This document shows positions 1-12,058 of a DNA stretch of 64,000 bases, in pieces (positions within the stretch are counted from its first letter, which is position 1; the number at the start of each line of letters is the position of its first letter). The stretch is taken from the NCBI GenBank assembly GCA_963082975.1, contig OY720344.1:60974546-61038545 (forward strand). The letters are read 5' to 3'. The position numbers were made by a program, and so were the translations under genes. The notes beneath the pieces are model-generated. The model saw only the letters and a list, made by a program, of their open reading frames with translations. It did no database searches and was not told the origin of the DNA. The DNA comes from Labia minor (Eukaryota; Arthropoda; Insecta; Dermaptera; Spongiphoridae).

Positions 1-1345
<1,345 letters not shown>

Positions 1346-1353
1346 TTCTAGAG

Positions 1354-1817
1354 CAAAGGTTCTTAAACTTATGTACTCCGCGAACCCCCACTTGAAAAAT
1401 ATTTTTTGACGGACCCCATCCCAACTTTAGGTACTTTACGTCATTTTATTAGTTAATTTCTGGCTTATGATCTCATAAGAACAAGGATATATGATGAATA
1501 TTTCTAACAGTGATTGGTGAATAACTATTTTTTTGCATATTGTAGAACACATTTTATTAGAAATTATAATATTGAAGAAAGAAAATTCAGCTAAATATGA
1601 AGATGGAAACGGTAGCAATAGTTTTCTTGCACATTTCGTTGAATTTGGGTATTTGATCTCTGTTTCCTCACAAAGCCATGCCATCGCTCCTTTTATATTA
1701 AATAAAGTTTTAACTGACTCATCATTTTCTCGTGCACCTGTACGATGGCTTTGCGGACCCTCAGTAAAGGCTTCGCGGACCCCCAGGGGTCTGCGGACCA
1801 CAGTTTAAGAACCTCTG
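1354..1817 (-). mobile_element. Non-autonomous hAT (Buster-type) derivative, 464 bp
   Basis: Ends are CAAAGGTTCTTAAACTTA and, at the other side, CAGTTTAAGAACCTCTG, so the TIRs match those of the neighbouring hAT. It is flanked on both sides by TTCTAGAG (1346-1353 and 1818-1825), an 8-bp duplication with central TA as for Buster elements. The first ~235 bp resemble the 3' end of the complete element (26659-26892). The middle differs: on the minus strand it encodes LLPFPSSYLAEFSF, which resembles the C-terminal hAT motif around the catalytic Glu. It is therefore probably a deletion product of a related but distinct family member. No full transposase is present, so movement would need one supplied in trans. 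Confidence 0.88.
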
Positions 1818-1861
1818 TTCTAGAGAGACGATCGCGCGTACTTTTGTTATAGCCTAAAAAC

Positions 1862-2160
1862 ATGAGTGCCGCAATAGAAAATCCCGCCAAGTGTGAAGTG
1901 CGTGGTGTAATAAGATTTCTGTGGTCGAAAAATTACACAGCAGTTGCAATTCATCGTGAATTGTATATGGGGCAAACATTATGAGCGAAGATGTAGTCCA
2001 TCAATGGGTACGATTTTTTTAAAAATGGAAGAACGAACGTTCACGATGAAGACCGGAGTGGTCAGTGATGACTTGAAGTCTTATGCATGAGATAGTGACA
2101 GAAAAACTTGTCTATCACAAGTTTTGTGACGCTCTCAGGCGGCAGATTCTCGCATATTAA
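1862..2160 (+). pseudogene. mariner transposase N-terminal fragment (SETMAR-like), decayed
   Basis: From the ATG at 1862 the frame reads MSAAIENPAKCEVRGVIRFL, the typical start of an arthropod mariner transposase helix-turn-helix domain, and continues to an early TGA at 1982. Later pieces of the same domain appear in shifted frames: VVHQWVRFF, then EIVTEKLVYHKFC up to about 2140. At least two frameshifts and several stops make it inactive. The catalytic D,D34D domain is absent and no TIR could be assigned. It starts about 40 bp after the hAT derivative. Confidence 0.8.
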
Positions 2161-2169
2161 ATAATAAAC

Positions 2170-3740
2170 AAATATTATTTTAAGGATACTTAAGCAAGTT
2201 GACACAGTAAATGATTAAAAAATCTGTAGAAAATTATATATAACAGGGCGGCCACACTTGGTGATACTTAGAGCCATATTGAAAAATCGAAAATGTTTAA
2301 GAGCCATATCGGGAAAAAATTTTACTTTTGTGTGTGTGTGTGTGTGTGTGTGTCATGATATGAAACTACGGTTTGGCCAACGTTGATATATAATACATTT
2401 TAACTATTATTTAATAACTGCACGACCCATTTTTAATTTCTTAGATATTCTCTATAGTATTTCATAAAAAGTTCTAATTTAATTAGCTAACTGCGAATGC
2501 GAGAGTAAACAATATTTTAAACAAAAATATTATTTATTCTGTATTATTTCTGTACTGAAATATGCAGATGTAAAATTAACATTAAACAGAAAATATTTCG
2601 CAAATTAAAAAAAAAAATTGTATTAATTATATATTTGTGGACAAAAATGAGAATTTATTTTTAATTTTAATCTATATCGGAAATATATATTTGTATTATT
2701 TTATAAATTAAGAAAATTTTATTTAATAGTAAAATATGTTTATTTTATACTCAAGAAACATTATATTTAAAATTTGGCTCTTTTCAAATATATAATTACA
2801 AATGACCTATCGATTTCTTGTTTTCTTATTTTAAAAACTCAAACTAAACTTTATTTCCCAATTGAAGGTTTAAAAAGTTTTCAAGTCATACATCGCTTTG
2901 GTAACGATTATTATATTTTTAGTTTTTAGAAACAATTTATAAGTAACATACATGTCCTAAGAAAAAAAAATTCTGATGATGATAATCTTCTTTAGAGTTA
3001 GATGTTACTCTTTACGATATCATTGATGCATCTTTATAGATAATATCATTATTCAGTTAGAAATGTGAATGTTAATTAAATATATAGAGAGAAAGAGAGA
3101 GAGAGAGAAAAAAAATATGTGAAGAATAAAAATTGATTATCATCATCGATAAATCAATAAATTATCTTAAACATTTCTATTTCTCGACTACCTAAACAAT
3201 AAAAAATAACAAGACAAAAAAGAAATTGATAAAAATCATCTACATAGATAAAATAGATAGATAGAAATGTTAATTTGTTACATTCAATAGATAAATGAAA
3301 AAATAAAGATAATTCCAAAGATTCTAGATAAAAATAAAAAAAGAGTGATGTATAAGGTAGCTTTCTTACTTCGCCTCTTCTTTTCTTTATGATATTTCCA
3401 TCCATAAAATATAACTTGTACCGAGAAATCTTCGTTACGCATTTATGTGCTTTTATCTTATGATCATTGCTTTCTATAATATAAATTTTTTTAACAAGAT
3501 TATTATAATGTATATTTTAAAAAAATTATAAATATGCAAAAGTTCATCATGAATAAGCAGAGCTTAACTCGCACCAGGGCCACAATACCTTGTTAACCCC
3601 CCCTCCCTCCTCCATTCGAAAACCAATATTATATGGAAAATATACTCGTAAATTAATAAATAAATAAAGTGATTAGCTCAAGATTGGCTGCAAAAAATGT
3701 AGTTGAGAAAACAAGAGAATATTTTTTAATGTATATTATA
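2170..3740. other. AT-rich DNA without recognised gene
   Basis: Contains a (TG)n tract at 2329-2353 and a GA-rich purine tract near 3084-3110. At 2246 the bases CAGGGCGGCCACACTTGG followed by two copies of AGAGCCATAT look like the terminus of another hAT-type element, but no partner end was found. A C-rich spot lies at 3596-3612. Confidence 0.6.
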
Positions 3741-3742
3741 TA

Positions 3743-4161
3743 CGAGGGTGGTCTGAAAAGTTTCCGACCTGAACGATATTTTTCAATTTTTTTTTTGCTA
3801 TATTTTTCAACATAATCTCCATCAACACTGATACATTTCTCATAACGGTGTTCTAATTAATTTAATTTAATTTAAGTCTCATCAACAGTTATGAATCGAC
3901 GCAAAAATTCGTTTGGATTACGCCTACAGCGCAAAATTGTCGTTAGAAATGGTTTTTCGAAGCAATTTTTGGTCTTACGTTAGGAAATGCGGCACCCACG
4001 TTGCACACAGCTTTCCATATTCAAATAGTTTTTCAAAATATTTCGCACACGTTCAGCTTACATCGTACAGGTCTCAATTATTTTGAATTTTGAAAAATAA
4101 AACAAAAAAAAATTGGAAAACACCGTCTTGGCCAGGTCGGAAACTTTTTAGACCACCCTCG
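3743..4161 (-). mobile_element. Internally deleted mariner MITE, copy 1
   Basis: TIRs begin CGAGGGTGGTCTGAAAAGTT at the left and, reverse-complemented, CGAGGGTGGTCTAAAAAGTT at the right, with TA on each side (3741-3742 and 4162-4163). On the minus strand it retains transposase pieces in order: a helix-turn-helix end (ERVRNILKN), FLRRFITVDET with the first catalytic Asp, then a jump to RYEKCISVDGDYVEKY, the usual C-terminus. The rest of the catalytic domain is deleted. The copy at 35428-35861 has the same deletion, so the family spread as a short element. Confidence 0.88.
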
Positions 4162-4468
4162 TATATTATATAAGATATAATAATGGCGTATTGTGATAAT
4201 TTATTCTAACACACTATATAACTTATACACTTATTGACATAATTACAATTTTAATTTTTTATGTATATAATATATATAGAAAATAATTATTATAATGGGT
4301 TGGACCAGTTTTTTTCGCTATATTTCTTTAGGATAACTGTAGAGAATTTATGTAATGACTTATTGAGCAATTTTATGTTGTGTGTTCGAAAGTTTATGTC
4401 ATTAGCTAAAAAACCACGCTCCGTCTGTTTGGTTTTCTTGAATAGTTCTCAAGATTCAGCCGTTTAAA

Positions 4469-4640
4469 AATGAAATTGAACAACCGAGATATTCATAGAA
4501 TTTTGAAACTTTTCTTGGTTCAACGCAAAATGACTGCACAATCGCATAAAGAAATCAATGTAGTTATGGGAGATGGAACTCTATCACTTGGTAAGGTGGA
4601 AGAATAGCTTAGATCATTTATAGTACATAATTGCTACACC
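4469..4640 (+). pseudogene. Possible mariner transposase N-terminal relic
   Basis: An ATG at 4469 opens MKLNNRDIHRILKLFLVQRK, followed by MTAQSHKEINVVMGDGTLSL and a stop in the position where mariner N-terminal domains have a Trp. The pattern (FL..RKMT...HKE...V.GD...S...V) resembles mariner helix-turn-helix segments. It is short, ends in stops and abuts an oppositely oriented mariner end at about 4660. Similarity is judged by eye only. Confidence 0.45.
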
Positions 4641-4659
4641 ATTACTACGGAGGAATACA

Positions 4660-4950
4660 ACTCGTTGCAAATTTTTGAAAAAAAAATGCCCACGTTTCAG
4701 AAAAAGATTTACCGATGTTAAAACAAAATTTAATATTACAACATTGTTCTTCAAAGTCCATTTTCACTTTTTCGCAGAGCGCTGGCTGTAAGAGTTCACT
4801 AAATTGGTTCTCACTGCCAACTGATCGATCGATGTGATGCGCGCGACGGCTCGTTTGGTTTCTAAAGAATGCAGCTAGGCTAGCACGCGCGCGCGACTTC
4901 AAACTTTCGTAGTATTTTAAAAAGTTTGGTCTTTTTTTGAACAGCCCTCG
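4660..4950 (-). mobile_element. mariner 5' end: TIR, leader and transposase N-terminus
   Basis: On the minus strand it starts beside a TA (4951-4952) with CGAGGGCTGTTCAAAAAAAG, a common mariner TIR, followed by a leader with a (GC)n-like run. An ATG at 4759-4761 then opens MDFEEQCCNIKFCFNIGKSF, the start of a mariner helix-turn-helix domain. Similarity stops near 4660, where it meets the plus-strand relic at 4469-4640. This is a truncated copy without a catalytic domain. It belongs to a different mariner lineage from the MITE at 3743. Confidence 0.75.
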
Positions 4951-4954
4951 TATA

Positions 4955-5494
4955 TTTATTATGAGACGTTTCGGAGCCATTTTTAAGAAAGTTTAATTAG
5001 AAGGGATTTTTTGGGGATTCTTTGTTTAAGACAGTAAATATAACCGGAAAATAATTTCACATAATAATACAATTTTTCGCGAAAACTTAACCTAACAAAT
5101 GTATATATATATAAATATAACATTTTAAATAATAAATAATATTATTAATATTATTATGTAACATATGTGGGACGAAGCCATGAAAGAAATATTTACGAAT
5201 GAATCAAAAATATAAATTCAAATCCAACACACTAAGTTTCTAAGCAATTTTTTTTTCATTTTAATTCCCTACCTTCTTATTATATCACACAAATGAAGAT
5301 ATTCATTAGTTGGAATATGTTTTATTAGTCATATATCTCTATGATTTAAAATCTCACAAGACGAAAGATGGTTTTATACTGCTAATAATTTTAATTTCTA
5401 TTTGTTTAAGTTTAATTCTAAGAGAAAATATAATATTTGAATTTTGTTTTTATTAAGTGAGTAAATACAAATTATTGAAGATTAATTTACATAA

Positions 5495-5538
<44 letters not shown>

Positions 5539-5795
5539 GAATAGAAGAATATATCATTAATTGCGAAGTTTTAGGTAAAAAATATCTTAAGGCAAATAAA
5601 ATTATAATATAAATAACATAAGAGACTTAATATATTATTATCACATATTACCTATATCTTAAATATACTGTATAAAGTAAATTTAATTTATTCAATTAAT
5701 GAATACTTTAATGAAATGAATGAAATAGCAAAAAAACGACAAAATTTATTTTAATACGATTGATGAAAACGAAAATAAATTGAAAAGATTATACA
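4955..5795. other. AT-rich DNA with (TA)n tract
   Basis: No gene or element recognised. A pure (TA)n microsatellite lies at 5499-5535. Confidence 0.7.
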
Positions 5796-5799
5796 CCTA

Positions 5800-6622
5800 A
5801 TTCTGTTTTTACACGGTCTTTTTTTACACGAATTTGATTAAACACGGTTTGAAAATCAAGAATTTTATTTTTTTTACACGATTTTATTCGATTTAGCACG
5901 GTTCAAACTATCACAACACACATAAATAAAAACACACACAGCTTACAAACAGCTAGAATCCATACGAAAAAAAGAAAGAGCATAAAGATTATATGTATGT
6001 TTTTTTTGTGTATACATTGTGTACATAGATTCAAGCAAATTTACTGGTCAGAGAAATTCTATTAGACAAAAATTTAAAGGAATTCCTTTTTTGCTATATG
6101 TGTAGAAACGTTTTAGTATTTTCTGAAGTGTCAACTATCAATGGAATCACACCTGTTTGGTAAAGACATTTTTTAAACGCAAGTTTGTTTTTCCAACGTT
6201 ACATAAAATTTAATTTTAACGCACTTAGATAAAAGGTAAGCCAAAAAATATTTCCTATTCTTTAAATTATTTGTATTTTTTTAAATATTTTATTATCCTT
6301 AAAAGAAAATATTAAAGACTACAAATACAAAATCAAAACGAAAAGCCATTTCCTTGGAAACCAAAATTTAAATTTTAAATCGCCTTCGAAATGGAGAAGG
6401 CTCAACATTTCTTGGCAAAATGTTCGGTTTAAACGAAGCCACAGTAAGAACTATCAAACTTAGACTGCTTATTTTTTTTCTTTGTTTAAATACACATTAT
6501 ATCTGTGATTTAATAAAATAAACCTGAATACATATTCTTAAAAAATCCTTATTTTTCTTGCATAAGAACAATGTCTTTTTTACGCGGTTTTTTCTGGAAC
6601 CAATCTCCGTATAAAACAGAAT
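5800..6622 (+). mobile_element. Tigger/pogo-like transposon relic
   Basis: Left end ATTCTGTTTTTACACGG (5800-5816, after TA) matches the inverted right end ATTCTGTTTTATACGG (about 6607-6622). ACACGG-type motifs are repeated inside the left end (5800-5900). Around 6336-6460 the plus strand encodes KRKAISLETK, a stop, then ILNRLRNGEGSTFLGKMFGL and NEATVRTIK. This is the psq/CENP-B-type helix-turn-helix found at the N-terminus of pogo/Tigger transposases. There is no DDE domain, so this is a deletion derivative. The right TA has decayed (AC). Confidence 0.7.
6336..6460 (+). pseudogene. pogo/Tigger transposase N-terminal helix-turn-helix fragment
   Basis: In-frame residues KRKAISLETKI, stop, ILNRLRNGEG and GLNEATVRTIK follow the family pattern S(L/I)ETK..IL.RL..GE......FG...ATVR.I. 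One internal stop is present, and the frame is lost after TIK. In intact relatives this domain binds the TIRs. It lies inside the TIR-bounded relic 5800-6622. Confidence 0.65.
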
Positions 6623-6624
6623 AC

Positions 6625-8005
6625 ATATACATACAGGCTAACACCATAAAACTATATACTACTTTGGAAGTATATGGAAATTGTAAACTAATAATATATG
6701 GATTGATATACAATACTTCCAAATAAGGCCTGAGTAGTTAGTATTATACACCTACATATGCAAAAATCTAATGCATTTGGAAAGTAATATAGGCACAAGT
6801 TTCACTTTAGTAAAATTAAATTAGAATTATATAAATATCTATCTATAAATTAATGCTAGTGTCCTTTGGTTGTTAATTAATATCAATAGGATCATACACT
6901 TTGATTTATTCATATATATATTAATAAGTACTAAATATGTTGGTACAATATTGAAATAATTAATATTCATAATGCATTTATAATCGTCACAGCATATGGT
7001 CGCTCATATCTCTTCTATTAGTAATTCTAATAAAAGGGGAAGAGGAGTGAGAAAGATAGAAAATGAGAAAGGGATAAGAGGGGAGGAATGAGTTGAAAAT
7101 TAGAATATAACAAAATTAAATCAAAATTATTTGAGATTTACGTAAGTAATGTATTTTGTTTATTTTATTAATTTATATGATGTTTGTCAATTAATTCAAC
7201 CAGAAATTAATACCTGTTTAAGCAAGATCGAAACTCCAGCAAGTTGGTTATTTTTAAATTTTGGAAAACTCTAGTGGTGGAGGAGGTAAACATAGTCCCG
7301 TGACACGGGGCCGAGAATTTTGATATTTTATTTGCTTTTTGCTTTTTTCCCTTTGGTTTGTGGTTGGGTGTAAAAATCTCAAGTTTTTTCAAGGTTTTTC
7401 GATCTATTTGCCTTGGTATCTCGTGGAGAAAGGTCATATTTAAAAACCTCTCTGTTTGTATTTTAGAACGAAAACCAATCTATCAAAAAATTTTTTTAAT
7501 ATTTTTACTTCTACTGGACTTAAACTTTTGGTCTTTTAAACTGAACAATTACCAAAATACAACAAATATATATTTTGATTAACTGATTATTAATATTTTG
7601 TGTCAATAACGATCAAAATGCCGCTCTTCTGGATCAGCCGTTCCTGGAGCGGGCGCTGATTCAAGTGATTATTAATAAAAATATTTGATATCTAGTGAAT
7701 AAATAATGAGAGTAAAAAAAAATTAATTTTTATAATATAATCAGAAAGGGAAGATAATGTAAATTGTGAGACAATATTGGATTGTGTTGGGTTAGTATAC
7801 AGAACGTTGGAAGATTGTGATTGTTTTGACAAGAACTATAAACACAGAGATAAATAAATAATGATAAATTTAATTTTAATTTTAAATTATTTATTTGTTA
7901 CATTGCTAAATAAAATAAGCTTGTGGTGTTTAAATTTTTTAAATATATTTTTAAATTTTATTAATTGTTGATATTTATTTATTCAATTTACTAATAAATG
8001 ACGTT
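6625..8005. other. AT-rich DNA, no recognised gene
   Basis: Contains purine-rich DNA at 7025-7095. A slightly GC-richer patch (about 7260-7320 and 7615-7665, with CGTGACACGGGGCCG and CTGGAGCGGGCGCTGATTC) has overlapping ORFs of about 75 aa on both strands, 7207-7437 minus and 7358-7582 plus. Neither resembles a protein known to me. Confidence 0.5.
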
Positions 8006-8007
8006 AT

Positions 8008-8106
8008 TACTATCTCGCACGAAAATTTTCGATGTTGAGATTTTGATGTTTTTATACGTTTTGAAGGTCCCTGAGTCATTTTCACTAAGGTTGTGAAAAA
8101 TGACTA

Positions 8107-8145
<39 letters not shown>

Positions 8146-8400
8146 ATCTATCTATCTATCTATATATATATATATATCTATATATAAGGCAATGTCTGTC
8201 TGTGTGTCTCGCCTAAACTCAAAAACTACCCGTCCGATTGCGATGAAACTTTCAGGGATTGTTGTGGGCATCACATAGAAGGTTTTGGTGTAGTTAAATC
8301 CAGAATTAATTTATCCAAAATTAATTTAATTAGTAATATTTTGGTAAAAGTCTATTCATGGTTATCATGGTTACATTGGTTACTTATAAGTAGGTATATA
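8008..8400 (+). repeat. HINE-C 5' part with (TCTA)n core and repeat family B
   Basis: 8008-8098 matches the 5' part of the complete HINE-C at 34212 (ACTATCTCGC, then TTTTCGATGTTGAGATTTTG). It lacks about 20 bp after the terminus. A (TCTA)n/(TA)n tract runs 8104-8186. Then comes family B (8187-8400), beginning TGTCTGTCTGTGTG and containing ACCCGTCCGATTGCGATGAA. Family B recurs inverted at 18552-18780. The short ORF across this region is only repeat sequence. Confidence 0.7.
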
Positions 8401-8773
8401 CATGAAATTACAATACAATATTTATATATATAATATATTATGTGTTTGAATTTTCATTTTAAATTCAATAATTTTACAATTTTAATTTTATATAAATGAT
8501 TCTACATAAATAGTAAAATCTTTAAAATGTAAAAATGATTAAATTATATATTGAATATTTCAAAAAGAAAATAAAAAATTAAAAAAAATAATCACGATAT
8601 TCAATTATTATTTTTTTTAATTCATAATAAAATAAAAAAACAATTGAATATTTAATAGGGCCTCCTCCTATCCCCATAAATTAGCCCTTCCAAGCCTCTC
8701 CTTACGGAATTTGGAAAAAGTAATGAAAAAGAAAGTTCGCCTTAAAAAAAATATTAAAAAAATAAGGCGTTTG

Positions 8774-9077
8774 GTCTGTATGCCTTTTTGAATCAGCTGA
8801 GAATGCCTTTGATTTTTTGGATTTCGAAATGAAACCGCCACATTCGGGGCAACCTGAAATAAAACCTGCCTACCTAAGAAGATGCATGGTCTCCACTATT
8901 AGGAGTGGATCGCCCGTGCTAATCGAATCTATCCTACGCTCAAAAGGTATCCAACAATTTGTTCCTATTCAGGCTATTCCCATTTCGGAACTGTGCTGAA
9001 TTACCTTCCCGAATGCTCGTTCATTCGATCCACCTCAAATACATTCTCAGCAATACAAAAAGGCACAATTCAGACAT
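8774..9077. repeat. Fold-back repeat with imperfect ~40-bp arms
   Basis: The left arm (about 8774-8812) contains GCCTTTTTGAATCAGCTGAG. The inverted right arm (about 9036-9077) contains GCCTTTTTGTATTGCTGAG, and both continue AATG...TTTGA. The interior is clearly less AT-rich than its surroundings. It carries a 60-codon ORF (8817-8999, plus) with no recognised similarity. It could be a MITE or a decayed exon inside an inverted repeat. No target duplication was identified. Confidence 0.5.
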
Positions 9078-9079
9078 GG

Positions 9080-11347
9080 CATGCAATTAATACAACCCTT
9101 CTCTTATAATATTGGCATGGCACTTGCTTTATCCACCCACACTTTCTATTTAATAATTCTAAACTAATCTATGAATTAGTAGGATGAGAACCAGCATCCT
9201 TCGATGGAAGTAGGAAGCAACCTCCTGAAAATCTCTAACAACAAAATATAAGTATATTCCAATGATTAGCCCCCCTCCCCCTCAGTATATTGCAATTCTA
9301 ATTACCTTTCTCTCTTCTGCTTCCTTTATCAATGATACTCATTCTTGAGAGATGTAATCTGAAATCCCCTAATCTCACTAAGTTCTAGAATATATTTCCC
9401 TATAATTTTCTAATTTTTATTATCAAAATAAAGAAAATAAATCAATCCTAAATCAAATATAATTACTGTTATGTATGTTAAATTTTATTTGAAATATTTT
9501 ATTTAGAAATTGAAATTAATAAAATTTATTCCTATTTGAATTTGTGCCATGCTAAATAAATAAATAACGATGATTACTTACATTTGGTGAGCTGTATGAA
9601 GGTCATTTCATCATCATCAGAGATGGAGAAGATAATCAAGAATATGAATCAACATCCAGTAGAAGGAACGAAGATTGAATCATGAAATGGAAGAAAAAAA
9701 ATAACATATTAGATTATAAAATTTTAAAATAGATAATTATAAATTGAATAAAAATCAAATTAATAATAAATACTGACCTCGAAGTTAATAAAATTTGATA
9801 TAACTCGCAGATTAAACTCCAAGACTTGTATTGATATTCCAACTCACTCGACTGGATAAAAAAGAAATAATAAGATTAGTTGTCATTTAAGAAAAAGAAA
9901 AATATAATAGATATAAAAATAAAATAAATAACATTATAATGTTTGAAGAGGTGTAAGTTTTAAAAAAATATTATTTTATTTTTTCAGTAATATTACATTA
10001 AAATACTAAAATTCTAGAATTATCCTAGAGCCAATCCATTTTATGAATGGATGAATAAAGTGTTTGAGTGGATTTTAATAGAAATACTTACAAGTTATTA
10101 TACTCAATTAATAGTCATTAAAAAATTTCCTATAAAACACCACAAAACTAAAAATCTCTTCTTTCTTAAATATTAAAAAGATTATGGGATGCCACAGTGG
10201 AAATAAATTACATTTATCTTATTAATTTCATGAAGATATTCTTCTGTGTAATTGGCATATAATAGAAATACCCTTAATTTACTTTCCAAAAGTGTTATAT
10301 TATAATAATAATAAATTGATAAAATAATATTCATTTTTCATTTGGATATTTCTATTCTAATTTATTAAATTGCTTTTATTTATTTATTTTAAGAAATTTT
10401 ATGAGAATTGTTTTTTTTTATTGATGTTATTAAGTATGAATAGGTATATAAATTCCCTTTAAAGTAGTATTGTATATTTTTTTTTGATAATGTTATTCTA
10501 ATCACCTGTGTCAATCAATGACAATCAATGATAAAGGTTTATTTATACTATTTTCCACCACTTTATTTTTATATGATATTAATTTTATTATTATATTGAT
10601 TACAAATTGAATATCATTTTATATTGAAACATTGAAAGCAATGTTGTTCTTTAATATATTCATAAAATTTAAATTTTGAAAATTGCAATGATATTTCAAA
10701 TGTTAAAATAAATAAATCGATTTAAATATCTATAATAAATTTAAAATGTTTTATTTTCAAATTAAAAAAAAAATATTTTAATTATTCGAAGCATTTTCAT
10801 CGAACAAAGTCTGTGATAAAGCCACTGGAATAAATTGAGATTAAATAAAAATGATTTGAGAAATTTTTCATTCAATTTATCCAAAATGTGTTTTGTTTTG
10901 TTTTAATAGAAACTTCAATAAAATAATAATACGAGAATCGTAGAACGAAATTATTATTAAAAAGGATGAGATGTTGGTAAGTGAAAATATTAACTTGATT
11001 AAAATTGAATGGTAATTTACCAACGGATTGATTGATTGATGTTGCAGTGTTATATTCATGGATTCAACACGAAGAAATTGATTTCCACACTGAAGAGCGA
11101 TGTATTAATGAGATTAGAAATAATAAATAAAATATTTTAAATTTATTTTTTATATTAATTTTAAAAATTAATAGCGAAAGATTTAATAATTATTACAAAT
11201 TTTTTTAAAGAAAATTTAAAAATAATTCTAACATACATTTAAAGATGATTTTAATTTAAAAAAATATTTAATAAATATATTTAAAGAAAATTATATCTTA
11301 TAATTGATTTTAAATCTTTTCAAAGAATTTGATTAAAAATTTATAAT

Positions 11348-11378
<31 letters not shown>

Positions 11379-11485
11379 TCAATGAAAAATATTGAAATAT
11401 TGTTTTGGTTTTTTTTTTGAAAGTTTACTAATAAAATCTTGGTTTTAATTAATAAAATAAATAAATCTTCAATTAATTCTTGATT
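9080..11485. other. AT-rich DNA, no recognised gene
   Basis: Nothing beyond short A/T tracts, a C-rich spot near 9270-9285 and a (TA)n run at 11348-11372. Confidence 0.6.
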
Positions 11486-11489
11486 AGTG

Positions 11490-11660
11490 AATGATTCAAG
11501 GGATGATTTCGGTGAATAGGACGGCGAGCGTCTTGCACTGCAAGGGGAATGAGAACTAAATGCGTTCGAGGCCGCAGCGCATCGGCCGGCAGGCATGCAG
11601 GTGGGGTCAGGCGGGGAAGACAGGAGAGGGGCGGGCGGGGTCGAGCGGAGGTGAACATTT
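11490..11660. promoter_or_regulatory. Small GC-rich island (possible promoter or exon)
   Basis: About 170 bp stand out from the surroundings, with many CpG (GGACGGCGAGCG, GGCCGCAGCGCATCGGCCGG) and G-runs (GGGGCGGGCGGGG near 11630). On the minus strand an ORF runs 11658-11473, rich in Pro, Arg and Ala. The sequence CCCCTTGCAG inside it would serve as a splice acceptor. Composition suggests selection or recent insertion, but no product is recognised. It could be a promoter island, an exon or part of an unrecognised element. Confidence 0.3.
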
Positions 11661-12055
11661 TACAGAAAGCTTTTCTTGCAATTTATTACAAATAAATATT
11701 ATATTAATTAAAGAAAAACATAAATATTAATTTTTTTTATAATTAATGGTGCTTTTATATAGATTTTGAATCGAACCAATAGAAACAAATTTAAATTTAA
11801 TTCTTTTAAGGTTTTAATGAAAAATTTATAAAATTTATAAATATAATTAATATATGAGTAAAAAGTTATATAAAATGCATTTTATAAAATGTAATTTTTA
11901 ATAAAATATTTTTTTTTTAAGTTCATTATGGAAATGAATATATTTTAAAAAAAACATGGAGGTGGAGGGTGAGATAGAAATTGTTCAATTTTAAATTATC
12001 AATTGATTAATGAGTGTGATATAACATAAATTTAATGAAAATACCTATAATAACA
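11660..12055. other. AT-rich DNA, nothing recognised
   Basis: Only A/T tracts are seen. Confidence 0.7.
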
Positions 12056-12058
12056 AAA

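Noticed and set aside
2246-2330. Left end of a third hAT group (CAGGGCGGCCACACTTGG)
   Set aside because: No matching right end or target duplication was found, so it is only mentioned in the region note.
8104-8186. CRISPR-like regular repeats
   Set aside because: This is a simple (TCTA)n/(TA)n microsatellite. No spacer-repeat array exists anywhere in the window.
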